The notes: generated by a model not told the origin, from the letters alone. Numbered from the stretch's first letter, positions 1 through 5,203 are shown. The stretch is 9,485 bases of DNA from an uncultured Erysipelotrichaceae bacterium (GCA_902797415.1 CADBSQ010000079.1:1-9485); one strand, 5' to 3'. Numbers and translations are program-made.

Positions 1-49
1 CATACTAATCTAGTTAAACTATATTTTTTATATATCGAAACATATAAAG

Positions 50-78
50 TTTAAAAATAAACCTCTGTATGTTAAAAT
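50..78 (+). promoter_or_regulatory. Candidate vegetative promoter of the 381-aa gene
   Basis: TTTAAA at 50-55, a 17-base spacer and TAAAAT at 73-78 with an extended TG motif (TGT, 70-72). The start of transcription would fall near 85, almost on the ribosome binding site, leaving a leader of only about 15 bases, which is unusual. A rival -10, TATAAA at 43-48, lacks a good -35 but would allow a longer leader. AT-rich background makes chance matches likely. Confidence 0.3.
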
Positions 79-95
79 ATTTACAAGGGAGGTTT
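59..95 (+). promoter_or_regulatory. Possible SD-sequestering stem before the 381-aa gene
   Basis: AAACCTC at 59-65 is perfectly complementary to GAGGTTT at 89-95, which contains part of the ribosome binding site AAGGGAGG (85-92). Folding would hide the SD. This matters only if transcription begins upstream of 59, for example from the -10-like TATAAA at 43-48. Seen directly as complementarity; function is inference. Confidence 0.25.
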
Positions 96-99
96 TAAA

Positions 100-1245
100 T
101 TGAAAAATGTAGATGATTTTGTGCGTGATTGGCCCTGGGTTTGGCCGAAAACTCTTCATGGTCAATTAAAATTTTATAATGATTATAACAGACTTATTAA
201 TCATAATTTATCGGAAAAGCAGGGTTATATTAAGTTACTTAGTGATGAATCAATCGATAGTAATTATCAACTAAGTTTTAAGGAACAGTGGGAATTATAC
301 AGTATAATCAATAATTTGATAAGAAAAAATTTCGCCAATTCCGACAATCCTACTTATTTAGGCATTGATTTAATAAACTTAAGACAACGACTAGAAAGCG
401 TTTATAAAGATGTTCATGATTACGAAAGAGTTAAGTCAGAATTAAAAGCCTATAAAAATGAAACTAGAAAAATATTAACTGAGTATATTTCTTTTGACAC
501 TTTTTATTCAGATTATCCAAATGATCGTTGTATATATAGACACTATTTTGTAAGACTTGAAGATGAATTAAAATGTATGTGCTGTGGAGCAACAACAAAG
601 GATTATCCATTAAGCAAGGAAGAACTCGATTTTTTAACGCTATGTGCGGATTATCAAGGGATATTATTAAAAGAAGCTTCTTTAGATGATTTACCATTGT
701 TACAGGTTATTATGGAAAGACAGGACTACTATAGAAGATTTAGAATTCCTATAGATTCTGTTGATGAAGACATCGAAGACATCGAAGATTATTTAACGGA
801 AGCTGAAGAGCAGTGTATTGAGGATGAATCAGATTTTTTTGAATTAAAACAGCAAATTAGAAAAGCACATTTACTGGATTCTGATTTACAAACTTATGAT
901 AGAGGAGATCTTAAGGTTAGAGATCTAAAATATTTATCTTATGAAAAGCCAAATGAATTATTATCAGAAATTGAAAAGGATATGAAAATAATTGAAGAAA
1001 CTGATTCTAAATTTAAAGATTTAATGCTAGAAGAATGTAAAACTACAAAGTATGAGATATTAATTGAATCAGGTGCACATATCCCAACCTTGTTAAAACA
1101 AGCACAAAGCGAGGATGATATAGTAGCCCTAACAAAAGCATATTATAATATGTTTAATAAAAGATTTAAAGAACCATCACTTGATTGCATAACTGCTAGT
1201 CCAGAAATTAATAACAGAATATTGCAAATGAAAATAGGAAGATAA
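100..1245 (+). CDS. Uncharacterised 381-aa acidic, helical protein with a CxCC motif
   Basis: I do not recognise this protein. The start is TTG at 100, supported by AAGGGAGG at 85-92, 7 bases upstream. The sequence has no signal peptide or membrane segment, so it is probably cytoplasmic. It opens with a tryptophan-rich stretch (DWPWVWP, residues 10-16), continues as charged, probably helical sequence, and carries a C-M-C-C-G motif at residues 159-163 with further cysteines at 144 and 182. That cluster could bind a metal but lacks the second CxxC of a normal zinc ribbon. Residues 220-245 are very acidic and include an EDI-EDI-EDY repeat. The rest is rich in Glu/Lys and could form coiled coil. 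A second unknown gene follows after 69 bases on the same strand with no terminator between, so they are probably co-transcribed. Gene reality is well supported by length and SD; function is unknown. Confidence 0.85.
   Translation: MKNVDDFVRDWPWVWPKTLHGQLKFYNDYNRLINHNLSEKQGYIKLLSDESIDSNYQLSFKEQWELYSIINNLIRKNFANSDNPTYLGIDLINLRQRLESVYKDVHDYERVKSELKAYKNETRKILTEYISFDTFYSDYPNDRCIYRHYFVRLEDELKCMCCGATTKDYPLSKEELDFLTLCADYQGILLKEASLDDLPLLQVIMERQDYYRRFRIPIDSVDEDIEDIEDYLTEAEEQCIEDESDFFELKQQIRKAHLLDSDLQTYDRGDLKVRDLKYLSYEKPNELLSEIEKDMKIIEETDSKFKDLMLEECKTTKYEILIESGAHIPTLLKQAQSEDDIVALTKAYYNMFNKRFKEPSLDCITASPEINNRILQMKIGR
766..783 (+). repeat. 9-base tandem repeat inside the 381-aa gene
   Basis: GAAGACATC occurs twice in direct succession (766-774 and 775-783), followed by a third partial copy, GAAGAttat. 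In frame it encodes an acidic EDI-EDI-EDY tract (residues 224-231). Being a multiple of three, a copy-number change would not break the reading frame. Confidence 0.8.
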
Positions 1246-1276
1246 TAATTGTTAAAAAAAATAGTTTGATAACACA

Positions 1277-1304
1277 AAGGCATCTTGATAGCCTTAAATT
1301 AAGG
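1277..1304 (+). promoter_or_regulatory. Two mutually exclusive stems over the SD of the 126-aa gene
   Basis: AAGGC (1277-1281) can pair with GCCTT (1291-1295). The same CCTT (1292-1295) can instead pair with AAGG (1301-1304), the core of the ribosome binding site AAGGAG (1301-1306). One fold exposes the SD and the other hides it. Both stems are short (5 and 4 pairs), so thermodynamic weight is small. No U-run follows, so this is not a terminator. Regulatory role is inference. Confidence 0.3.
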
Positions 1305-1314
1305 AGTGATATAT

Positions 1315-1695
1315 ATGTTAGTAAATGATTATGTTGATTTATACCAAAGTCCTTTTTATGAGGAAGGACAAAGTGAATTTTTAAGTCGTAATAATTTCGA
1401 AGGCCTTAACAGGTATAAAAGAATGTATGATTTAGCAAATCAACTCTTTTTAGAGTGTAAAAAATGTATTTCTTATGCTGATAACGTTGTAACAGAAGAC
1501 AATATGGTAATAGATGATAACAACGATATAATAATGGAAATATTATCAAATGACATTGATGTTTTAGGAATGTTAAAAGATGTTCAAGATTATGAAACGA
1601 TTAGTAATCCATCTGATTCTATGACCTCTTTAGATGCTGCAATCATCGTATGCTCTAGATATTTGGAAAAGATAAAAAATCATAATAACATATAA
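1315..1695 (+). CDS. Uncharacterised 126-aa protein, second gene of the pair
   Basis: Unrecognised small soluble protein with no signal peptide or membrane segment. The start is ATG at 1315, placed 8 bases after AAGGAG (1301-1306). The in-frame GTG at 1306 overlaps that SD and is rejected. The sequence is acidic and probably mostly helical, with one CxxC (C48-K-K-C51) and a later Cys113. Residues 88-94 read KDVQDYE, nearly the same as KDVHDYE at residues 103-109 of the preceding 381-aa protein, but I could not extend the similarity on either side. It lies 69 bases after that gene with no terminator or clear promoter between, so the two are probably one transcription unit ending at the hairpin at 1761-1786. 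No function can be assigned. Confidence 0.75.
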   Translation: MLVNDYVDLYQSPFYEEGQSEFLSRNNFEGLNRYKRMYDLANQLFLECKKCISYADNVVTEDNMVIDDNNDIIMEILSNDIDVLGMLKDVQDYETISNPSDSMTSLDAAIIVCSRYLEKIKNHNNI

Positions 1696-1760
1696 TGATT
1701 TATAATACTTGATCTAGAATATATTTTTAATATTATGAGACACTTTTATTCTCTCATACA

Positions 1761-1786
1761 AAAACTAACCTAATGGTTAGTTTTTT
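1761..1786. terminator. Bidirectional intrinsic terminator between the unknown pair and tRNA-Cys
   Basis: AAAACTAACC (1761-1770), loop TAAT, GGTTAGTTTT (1775-1784), a perfect 10-bp stem running into six T (1781-1786). On the minus strand the same stem is followed by a run of U from 1764-1760, so it can stop both the rightward unknown pair and the leftward tRNA-Cys transcript, whose CCA end is at 1794. Confidence 0.85.
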
Positions 1787-1793
1787 ATCATAT

Positions 1794-1867
1794 TGGAGGA
1801 ACCAGCCGGATTCGAACCGGCGCTCAGGGTTTTGCAGACCCATGCCTTACCACTTGGCTATGGTTCC
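1794..1867 (-). tRNA. tRNA-Cys (anticodon GCA)
   Basis: A complete 74-nt cloverleaf on the minus strand. It has a 7-bp acceptor (GGAACCA with TGGTTCC), a 3-bp D stem (GCC/GGC) with loop AAGTGGTAA, anticodon loop CTGCAAA giving GCA (bases 1833-1835), a four-base variable region GAGC, a 5-bp T stem (GCCGG/CCGGC) with TTCGAAT loop, discriminator U and an encoded CCA (1794-1796). The GCA anticodon and U73 discriminator identify cysteine. The outermost anticodon-stem pair is a U-U mismatch (1842 against 1826), where related tRNA-Cys genes often have a weak G-U. It is expressed from its own promoter at 1878-1906, just after prsA. Confidence 0.96.
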
Positions 1868-1872
1868 AGGCA

Positions 1873-1899
1873 AAATGATTATATCAAATATAATCATTT
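1873..1899. terminator. 12-bp AT-rich palindrome after prsA, possible weak terminator
   Basis: AAATGATTATAT (1873-1884), loop CAA, ATATAATCATTT (1888-1899): a perfect inverted repeat lying between the prsA stop and tRNA-Cys. In the minus direction it ends in only four U before GCC, so termination would be weak. The same bases hold the spacer and -10 of the tRNA promoter, so the symmetry may serve either role. Confidence 0.4.
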
Positions 1900-1906
1900 A
1901 TTTCAA
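1878..1906 (-). promoter_or_regulatory. Promoter of tRNA-Cys, extended -10
   Basis: Read on the minus strand: TTGAAA (1901-1906), a 17-base spacer, and a perfect TATAAT (1878-1883) preceded by the extended motif TGA (1884-1886). The mature tRNA 5' end is 10 bases past the -10, so transcription would begin within a few bases of it. The -35 begins only 3 bases after the prsA stop codon. Confidence 0.75.
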
Positions 1907-1909
1907 TAT

Positions 1910-2944
1910 TTACTCAGAAGCTTGTTGATTATTCTGATTAACAGCAGCGGTATGTAAATCGTTCATATATTTTTTGTAACTCTTTTGTAAGTCTTTATCA
2001 ACAAATACAACTTTAGCATCTTTTCTCATTTTTTCAAGTGCAGAAACTTGAACATTAGCATCGCTTGCAATTAATTCTTCTGATAAAGTTTTCAATATTT
2101 TATTTTTAACTTTTTCAAAAGGTTTTTTTGCTTTTTCTTTAGTTACGTAAACTATTTCATAGCCTGTTTCAGTTTTAACTGGAGTAGTGCTATATTTACC
2201 AATCTCTAAAGACCAAACTTCTTTATCAAAAGCATCGCTGCCATAGCTGCCTTTATTAATATAACCTAAGTCTCCACCTTTATCCTTAGTACTGTCGTCA
2301 GCGGAAACGCTTTTGGCAACATCAGCAAATTTCTTGCCTTTTTTTAATTCTGATATAGCATCTTTTGCTTTTTGAAGCGCCTTATCTTCAGCTTTTTGTT
2401 TTTCTTCATCAGTCATACTGTCTTTAACTTTAGGAATTACTTGAATATGTGCAACCTTTCTATCACCAACAATATCGGTTTCATAATACTTTTTCATTTG
2501 CTTTTCAGTAATCTGAGATTTAGCATAAGCTTTAGTTTCTAAATTTCTAAAGTAATTTAGTTTTAAAGTTTCTCTAAATTCATCTAAAGAATCATATCCA
2601 TAATATTGTTTTATAGCTGCAAGAAGTTGATCTTCGTTAAAATTACCATTACTGTCAGTATAGTAACCTTTAATTTGTTTAATATTATTGTCTGCATCTT
2701 TTTCTGCATCTTCAACCTTCTTAGAATACTTTTTTTCTAAAATTTGTGAATCAATAATATCAATTAGTTTTTCAGTACCATAAATATCCTTTAACTTCTT
2801 ATAAAGTGTCTGTGTACTAATTTTCTTTTCTCCTATAGTTGCAACCGCTTCATTACCATCTTTCAATTTTGGAATTTCTTTCTGACAACCTGTCACAATT
2901 AAACTTACAAGCAATACTGCCACAATAATTCTTATCTTCTTCAT
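1910..2944 (-). CDS. prsA: PrsA-type lipoprotein foldase (parvulin peptidyl-prolyl isomerase)
   Basis: A membrane-anchored peptidyl-prolyl cis-trans isomerase that helps exported proteins fold outside the cell. Residues 1-20 form a lipoprotein signal peptide: MKKIR, a hydrophobic core, and the lipobox V-T-G-C with the lipidated Cys20. Residues 30-155 are a Lys/Glu-rich, SurA/PrsA-like chaperone region. About 163-270 is a parvulin domain, with the typical AHIQVIPK strand (165-172), a Lys-rich helix, KKFADVAKSVSADDSTKDKGGDLGYI-type core (204-229, summarised) and TETGYEIVYV near 258-267. A helical tail to residue 344 completes the chaperone lobe. Length is slightly above the roughly 290-aa Bacillus PrsA, mostly from the tail. 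Start: ATG at 2944 with AGGAGG at 2950-2955. A vegetative promoter is at 2966-2994. The gene is followed by tRNA-Cys and is divergent from a YjcZ-like miniprotein. Family assignment is firm; orthology to B. subtilis PrsA is inference. Confidence 0.92.
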   Translation of the reverse strand: MKKIRIIVAVLLVSLIVTGCQKEIPKLKDGNEAVATIGEKKISTQTLYKKLKDIYGTEKLIDIIDSQILEKKYSKKVEDAEKDADNNIKQIKGYYTDSNGNFNEDQLLAAIKQYYGYDSLDEFRETLKLNYFRNLETKAYAKSQITEKQMKKYYETDIVGDRKVAHIQVIPKVKDSMTDEEKQKAEDKALQKAKDAISELKKGKKFADVAKSVSADDSTKDKGGDLGYINKGSYGSDAFDKEVWSLEIGKYSTTPVKTETGYEIVYVTKEKAKKPFEKVKNKILKTLSEELIASDANVQVSALEKMRKDAKVVFVDKDLQKSYKKYMNDLHTAAVNQNNQQASE

Positions 2945-2965
2945 AAAAACCTCCTAACAATAAGT

Positions 2966-2994
2966 ATCATATCATTTTATTTAAGCATGTGCAA
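2966..2994 (-). promoter_or_regulatory. Vegetative promoter of prsA
   Basis: On the minus strand: TTGCAC (2989-2994), 17-base spacer, TATGAT (2966-2971). The -10 matches consensus at five of six positions; the -35 keeps only TTG. The spacer and -35 contain a direct repeat AAGCAT (plus-strand view, 2983-2988 and 2993-2998), which may be an operator. Confidence 0.6.
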
Positions 2995-3002
2995 GCATTT
3001 AA

Positions 3003-3031
3003 GAACATTTCGACGTATTTTACCATACAAT
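3003..3031 (+). promoter_or_regulatory. Candidate sporulation promoter (sigma-E / sigma-K type) of the YjcZ-like gene
   Basis: GAACATT (3003-3009), 14-base spacer, CATACAAT (3024-3031). From B. subtilis knowledge, sigma-E recognises roughly KMATATT-N14-CATACAnT, so this is one mismatch in the -35 and none in the -10. It also fits sigma-K (AC at 3005-3006, 17 bases, then CATAnnnTA at 3024-3032). No sigma-A -35 is found at the right distance. Transcription would begin near 3038, about 10 bases before the SD. Confidence 0.5.
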
Positions 3032-3060
3032 ATTATGAAAAGACAAAAAGGAGGGATATT

Positions 3061-3168
3061 ATGAACCCAGGATGTCATCCTGTTAATAACTATAATGGCA
3101 TGACAGGTGCAGCATTCATTTTAGTACTATTTATTCTACTCGTTATTATTATCGGTGCCGCTATATAA
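3061..3168 (+). CDS. YjcZ-like 35-aa single-pass membrane miniprotein
   Basis: A short gene with a strong ribosome binding site (AAGGAGG, 3048-3054, 6 bases before ATG) and a stop at 3166-3168. The N-terminal half is polar (MNPGCHPVNNYNGMTG) with Cys5 and His6. Residues 17-35 are one hydrophobic helix, AAFILVLFILLVIIIGAAI. That pattern, a Gly/Asn/Tyr-rich head and then F-x-L-x-V-L-F-I-L-L-x-I-I-x-G-A, closely resembles the YjcZ family of tiny sporulation-associated proteins, whose tail typically reads FALIVVLFILLIIVGA. It is followed at once by an intrinsic terminator, making it a single-gene unit, and preceded by the candidate sigma-E/K promoter. Molecular function of the family is unknown to me. 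The family match is from memory of the consensus and should be treated as probable. Confidence 0.75.
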   Translation: MNPGCHPVNNYNGMTGAAFILVLFILLVIIIGAAI

Positions 3169-3171
3169 ATT

Positions 3172-3197
3172 AAAAAGATTGTTGTCAATCTTTTTTT
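3172..3197 (+). terminator. Intrinsic terminator of the YjcZ-like gene
   Basis: AAAAAGATTG (3172-3181), loop TTGT, CAATCTTTTT (3186-3195), then T to 3197, giving a seven-base U tract. It starts 4 bases after the stop codon. Its right part overlaps the region that would carry the promoter of the next gene. Confidence 0.85.
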
Positions 3198-3207
3198 ATG
3201 ATACAAT
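3179..3207 (+). promoter_or_regulatory. Candidate promoter of the 240-aa membrane protein gene
   Basis: TTGTTG (3179-3184), 17-base spacer, TACAAT (3202-3207). The -10 matches at five of six positions, the -35 only at TTG. It is embedded in the terminator of the preceding gene, so one stretch of DNA would end one transcript and begin the next. The start would lie near 3214, leaving a leader of about 19 bases. Confidence 0.4.
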
Positions 3208-3232
3208 ACATATAGAATAGAAAGGAGACATT

Positions 3233-3955
3233 ATGAAAAGAGAAAATAACAAAGGAGCTATAGGCGGAGCTATTTTTTTAGCGGTTTTATTTGCATTAAT
3301 TGCATTGGGATTAGGAGGATATATAATCTATGATAAACTAATCACAACAACATCTGATAAAGGTACGGTGGAAACATCAAAATCTGATGATCTAAATCAA
3401 AAAGAACAAAATGCCTCTGCTAATACTGATTTACAACAAATGTTTATCAATGAATACTTTGATAATGAATCATATAAAGTGTTTCAAGAAGGTATGCGCT
3501 CTTCTGTAATGAGTTATAAAGGGAATGTTTACTACTTGTATGCACCAAACGGTAGAATAGAAGGCTGTCAAAGGGAAATAATAATTAATAATAGTTCATT
3601 TACAGGTTCTTCATTTACTTGTAAAGATGTTCCCTCAACAGAAGAATATGATGCAGTAGAAGTTTTTAAAATGGATTTTAAAGACGATGAATTAATCAGT
3701 GCAACAGAATTCGGAACTGCAGGAGCCACCGATGCTAGAACAACTACATTTATGGTTCTTAAATCAGGTAAAATTGTTTATTATACTAATTTTGAAAACA
3801 GTAATTTTAAACAAATTGATAGTACTGCTAATAATAATATTAAAACAGTAGATAAATTTGGTTGTAGAGAAGGACATGAGTTAACTTGTAAGGGAAAATA
3901 TATAAGTGTAACTTTGCAGAACAGCACTACAAAAGAAATTGATTTAGAAGAATAA
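3233..3955 (+). CDS. Uncharacterised membrane-anchored extracellular protein, four cysteines
   Basis: Not recognised as a known family. SD AAAGGAGA (3221-3228) precedes ATG at 3233. A short positive N-terminus (MKRENNK) is followed by a Gly/Ala/Leu-rich transmembrane helix at about residues 9-33, with no lipobox or clear signal-peptidase site, so it is probably an uncleaved anchor with the C-terminal part outside. Residues 38-65 form a low-complexity Ser/Thr/Asp/Asn linker. About 66-240 looks like a beta-rich globular domain (alternating strands such as GNVYYLYAPNGRIE and GKIVYYTNFENSNF). The only cysteines are at 112, 130, 211 and 219, all in this domain, which would allow two disulfides. 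It ends at a terminator shared with rpmB. A YjcZ-like miniprotein lies just upstream but in a separate unit. Function unknown. Confidence 0.85.
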   Translation: MKRENNKGAIGGAIFLAVLFALIALGLGGYIIYDKLITTTSDKGTVETSKSDDLNQKEQNASANTDLQQMFINEYFDNESYKVFQEGMRSSVMSYKGNVYYLYAPNGRIEGCQREIIINNSSFTGSSFTCKDVPSTEEYDAVEVFKMDFKDDELISATEFGTAGATDARTTTFMVLKSGKIVYYTNFENSNFKQIDSTANNNIKTVDKFGCREGHELTCKGKYISVTLQNSTTKEIDLEE

Positions 3956-3958
3956 AAT

Positions 3959-3980
3959 AAGCTGCGTTATGCAGCTTTTT
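3959..3980. terminator. Bidirectional terminator with the rpmB stop codon in its loop
   Basis: AAGCTGC (3959-3965), loop GTTAT, GCAGCTT (3971-3977), then T to 3980. It begins 4 bases after the stop of the rightward 240-aa gene. On the minus strand, one arm encodes the last Ala-Ala codons of rpmB, the loop holds its TAA stop (3967-3969), and a T-rich stretch (ATTTTATT) follows. Better in the plus direction than the minus. Confidence 0.75.
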
Positions 3981-4143
3981 CATTTGATTTTTTTAAAGAT
4001 CTTGCTTCTCTTACAGTAAGTATTCTTTTTTCTCCATCTATAATAACAGCTTTAGTGTTAAGATTCTGTTTACGTTTAGTACGACGATGAGAATGAGATA
4101 CATTATTACCGTGTAAAGGTTTTCTGTTAGTTTTAGTTGCCAT
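3967..4143 (-). CDS. rpmB: Ribosomal protein bL28
   Basis: Structural protein of the 50S subunit, 58 aa, usual length about 60-78. The signature lies near the N-terminus: RKPLHGNNVSHSHRRTKRKQ (residues 7-26) corresponds to the conserved TGK-x-x-x-x-GNN-x-SHA-x-x-x-TKR of L28, and a VDG-like turn (IIDGEKRILTV, 34-44) leads into the R-A-x-x-SLKK end. The usual residue patch C-x-x-TG just before GKKP is replaced by TKTN, and there are no cysteines at all, so this is the zinc-free form. ATG at 4143 is chosen over an in-frame ATG seven codons upstream (4164) because AAGGAGGG lies at 4149-4156 between them. The promoter at 4176-4204 is perfect consensus, fitting high expression. The end of the gene overlaps the terminator it shares with the converging 240-aa gene. 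Confidence 0.9.
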   Translation of the reverse strand: MATKTNRKPLHGNNVSHSHRRTKRKQNLNTKAVIIDGEKRILTVREARSLKKSNEKAA

Positions 4144-4175
4144 ATTTGTTCCCTCCTTAAGCAAATTGCTACTAG

Positions 4176-4204
4176 ATTATAGCATTTTAATGAACTTATG
4201 TCAA
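4176..4204 (-). promoter_or_regulatory. Perfect-consensus promoter of rpmB
   Basis: On the minus strand: TTGACA (4199-4204), 17 bases, TATAAT (4176-4181), all twelve positions matching the vegetative consensus. Start expected near 4169, leaving a leader of about 26 bases that includes a small inverted repeat AGCAA-A-TTGCT (4160-4170) before the SD. It also rules against the upstream ATG at 4164, which would sit within about five bases of the transcript end with no SD. Confidence 0.9.
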
Positions 4205-4227
4205 ACCAATTCTTTGAAATTAACTAT

Positions 4228-5148
4228 TTATCTATTATTAACTATAGTAGTCTTTGTTTTTATCAGTCTTTTTCCTGTGTGTTCTAATTTTTTATAAGGC
4301 ACCATTTTAATAACATAAACATCGGGAATAAGAATGTGGTTACCAATTGGTGCTATGTATTTACCACCAAAAGAATCGTGCAACTTAGCAACTCCGTCAC
4401 TAATAATTACTCCTGTTCCTTTATCTTCATAAGTACCAAATGCATTTCTAGGCAGTATAACATTGTATGGACCTACTAAACCTCTGTTATCTGGCATAAG
4501 ACCTTGAAGATTATAAGGAACTAATCCACCGTGAGTATGACCTGTAACAATTAAAGATGGTAAACCATTAGATTCATTCATTTCTGTAAGTTCACCGTTT
4601 TTATCTAAAATGCCATTTGGTGTATGGAATAGTAATATATTTAGCTTATCGGGATCAAATTCATATGAACTTAATTTTTCTGCTACAGGTTTTGTTTTTT
4701 CACCATTTTGAAACCACTCATTAGACATATTTAGTCCATATACACTAATGTTGTTATCAAGTGGCACTCCATTATACATATCTTTAAAGATTGTAGTATT
4801 TGATTTTTTTAGACTATTAAAAAAATCCATTTCATCACAAACAATTTCCTCAGTGCGATGATTAATTTTAACATAATCAACTAAGTCATGATTTCCCATA
4901 GTTATAAATGTTTTATATCTATCATCATAATAATCAAGAATTTGTTTTACTGCTTCATTTCGAGGATCGCTTATTGAATCTAAAACATCACCCGGAATGG
5001 TAATAAAACTTGGATTAATACTCTCAATTATTTTATATACTTCCTCTAGCTTATTACTATCGCTATGTATATCAGAAATCAAAACAAAGTGGTCTTTCTT
5101 ATTAATTAAAGGTGAATGTAACTCTATTTCATGAACTCTAATTTTCAT
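4228..5148 (-). CDS. Calcineurin-like metallophosphoesterase, cytoplasmic
   Basis: A 306-aa two-metal phosphoesterase. The five family motifs appear in order: D-x-H (D26, H28 in LISDIHSD), G-D (D54 in IPGDVLD), G-N-H-D (N86, H87 in TMGNHDL), a lone His (H175 in LLFHTPNG) and G-H-x-H (H204, H206 in VTGHTHGG), so catalysis should be intact. It is closest in layout to the YkuE/YaeI group of membrane- or lipid-related phosphoesterases, but it has no Tat or Sec signal and no membrane segment, so it probably acts in the cytoplasm; the substrate cannot be told. The start is ATG at 5148, with SD AAGGGGG at 5156-5162; an in-frame ATG at 5184 lies upstream of the predicted transcription start and is rejected. 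No clear terminator follows, so it may read into rpmB. Divergent from dnaE. Confidence 0.88.
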   Translation of the reverse strand: MKIRVHEIELHSPLINKKDHFVLISDIHSDSNKLEEVYKIIESINPSFITIPGDVLDSISDPRNEAVKQILDYYDDRYKTFITMGNHDLVDYVKINHRTEEIVCDEMDFFNSLKKSNTTIFKDMYNGVPLDNNISVYGLNMSNEWFQNGEKTKPVAEKLSSYEFDPDKLNILLFHTPNGILDKNGELTEMNESNGLPSLIVTGHTHGGLVPYNLQGLMPDNRGLVGPYNVILPRNAFGTYEDKGTGVIISDGVAKLHDSFGGKYIAPIGNHILIPDVYVIKMVPYKKLEHTGKRLIKTKTTIVNNR

Positions 5149-5174
5149 TTGACTACCCCCTTGGTTTGCTAGAT

Positions 5175-5203
5175 ATCCTAGCATAAACGCCTAAAAGTAT
5201 CAA
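5175..5203 (-). promoter_or_regulatory. Promoter of the metallophosphoesterase gene
   Basis: On the minus strand: TTGATA (5198-5203), 17-base spacer, TAGGAT (5175-5180) with an extended TGC motif (5181-5183). The start would fall near 5168, giving a leader of about 20 bases to ATG 5148. Confidence 0.65.

Noticed and set aside
574..588. CMCC(G) as a zinc-ribbon domain in the 381-aa protein
   Set aside because: No second CxxC or Cys/His pair at a suitable distance; kept only as a possible metal site.
464..697. Open frame of 77 codons on the minus strand
   Set aside because: Fully antisense to the 381-aa gene, with no SD and no recognisable protein features.
1306..1314. GTG start three codons upstream of ATG 1315
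   Set aside because: It overlaps the AAGGAG ribosome binding site itself, which is correctly spaced for ATG 1315.
1734..1758. Inverted repeat TATGAGA / TCTCATA downstream of the 126-aa gene
   Set aside because: Seven pairs with an 11-base loop and no U-run; the much stronger hairpin at 1761-1786 explains termination.
5149..5184. Twelve-residue N-terminal extension of the metallophosphoesterase
   Set aside because: The SD AAGGGGG lies within it, spaced 7 bases from ATG 5148, and the predicted transcription start is downstream of 5184.
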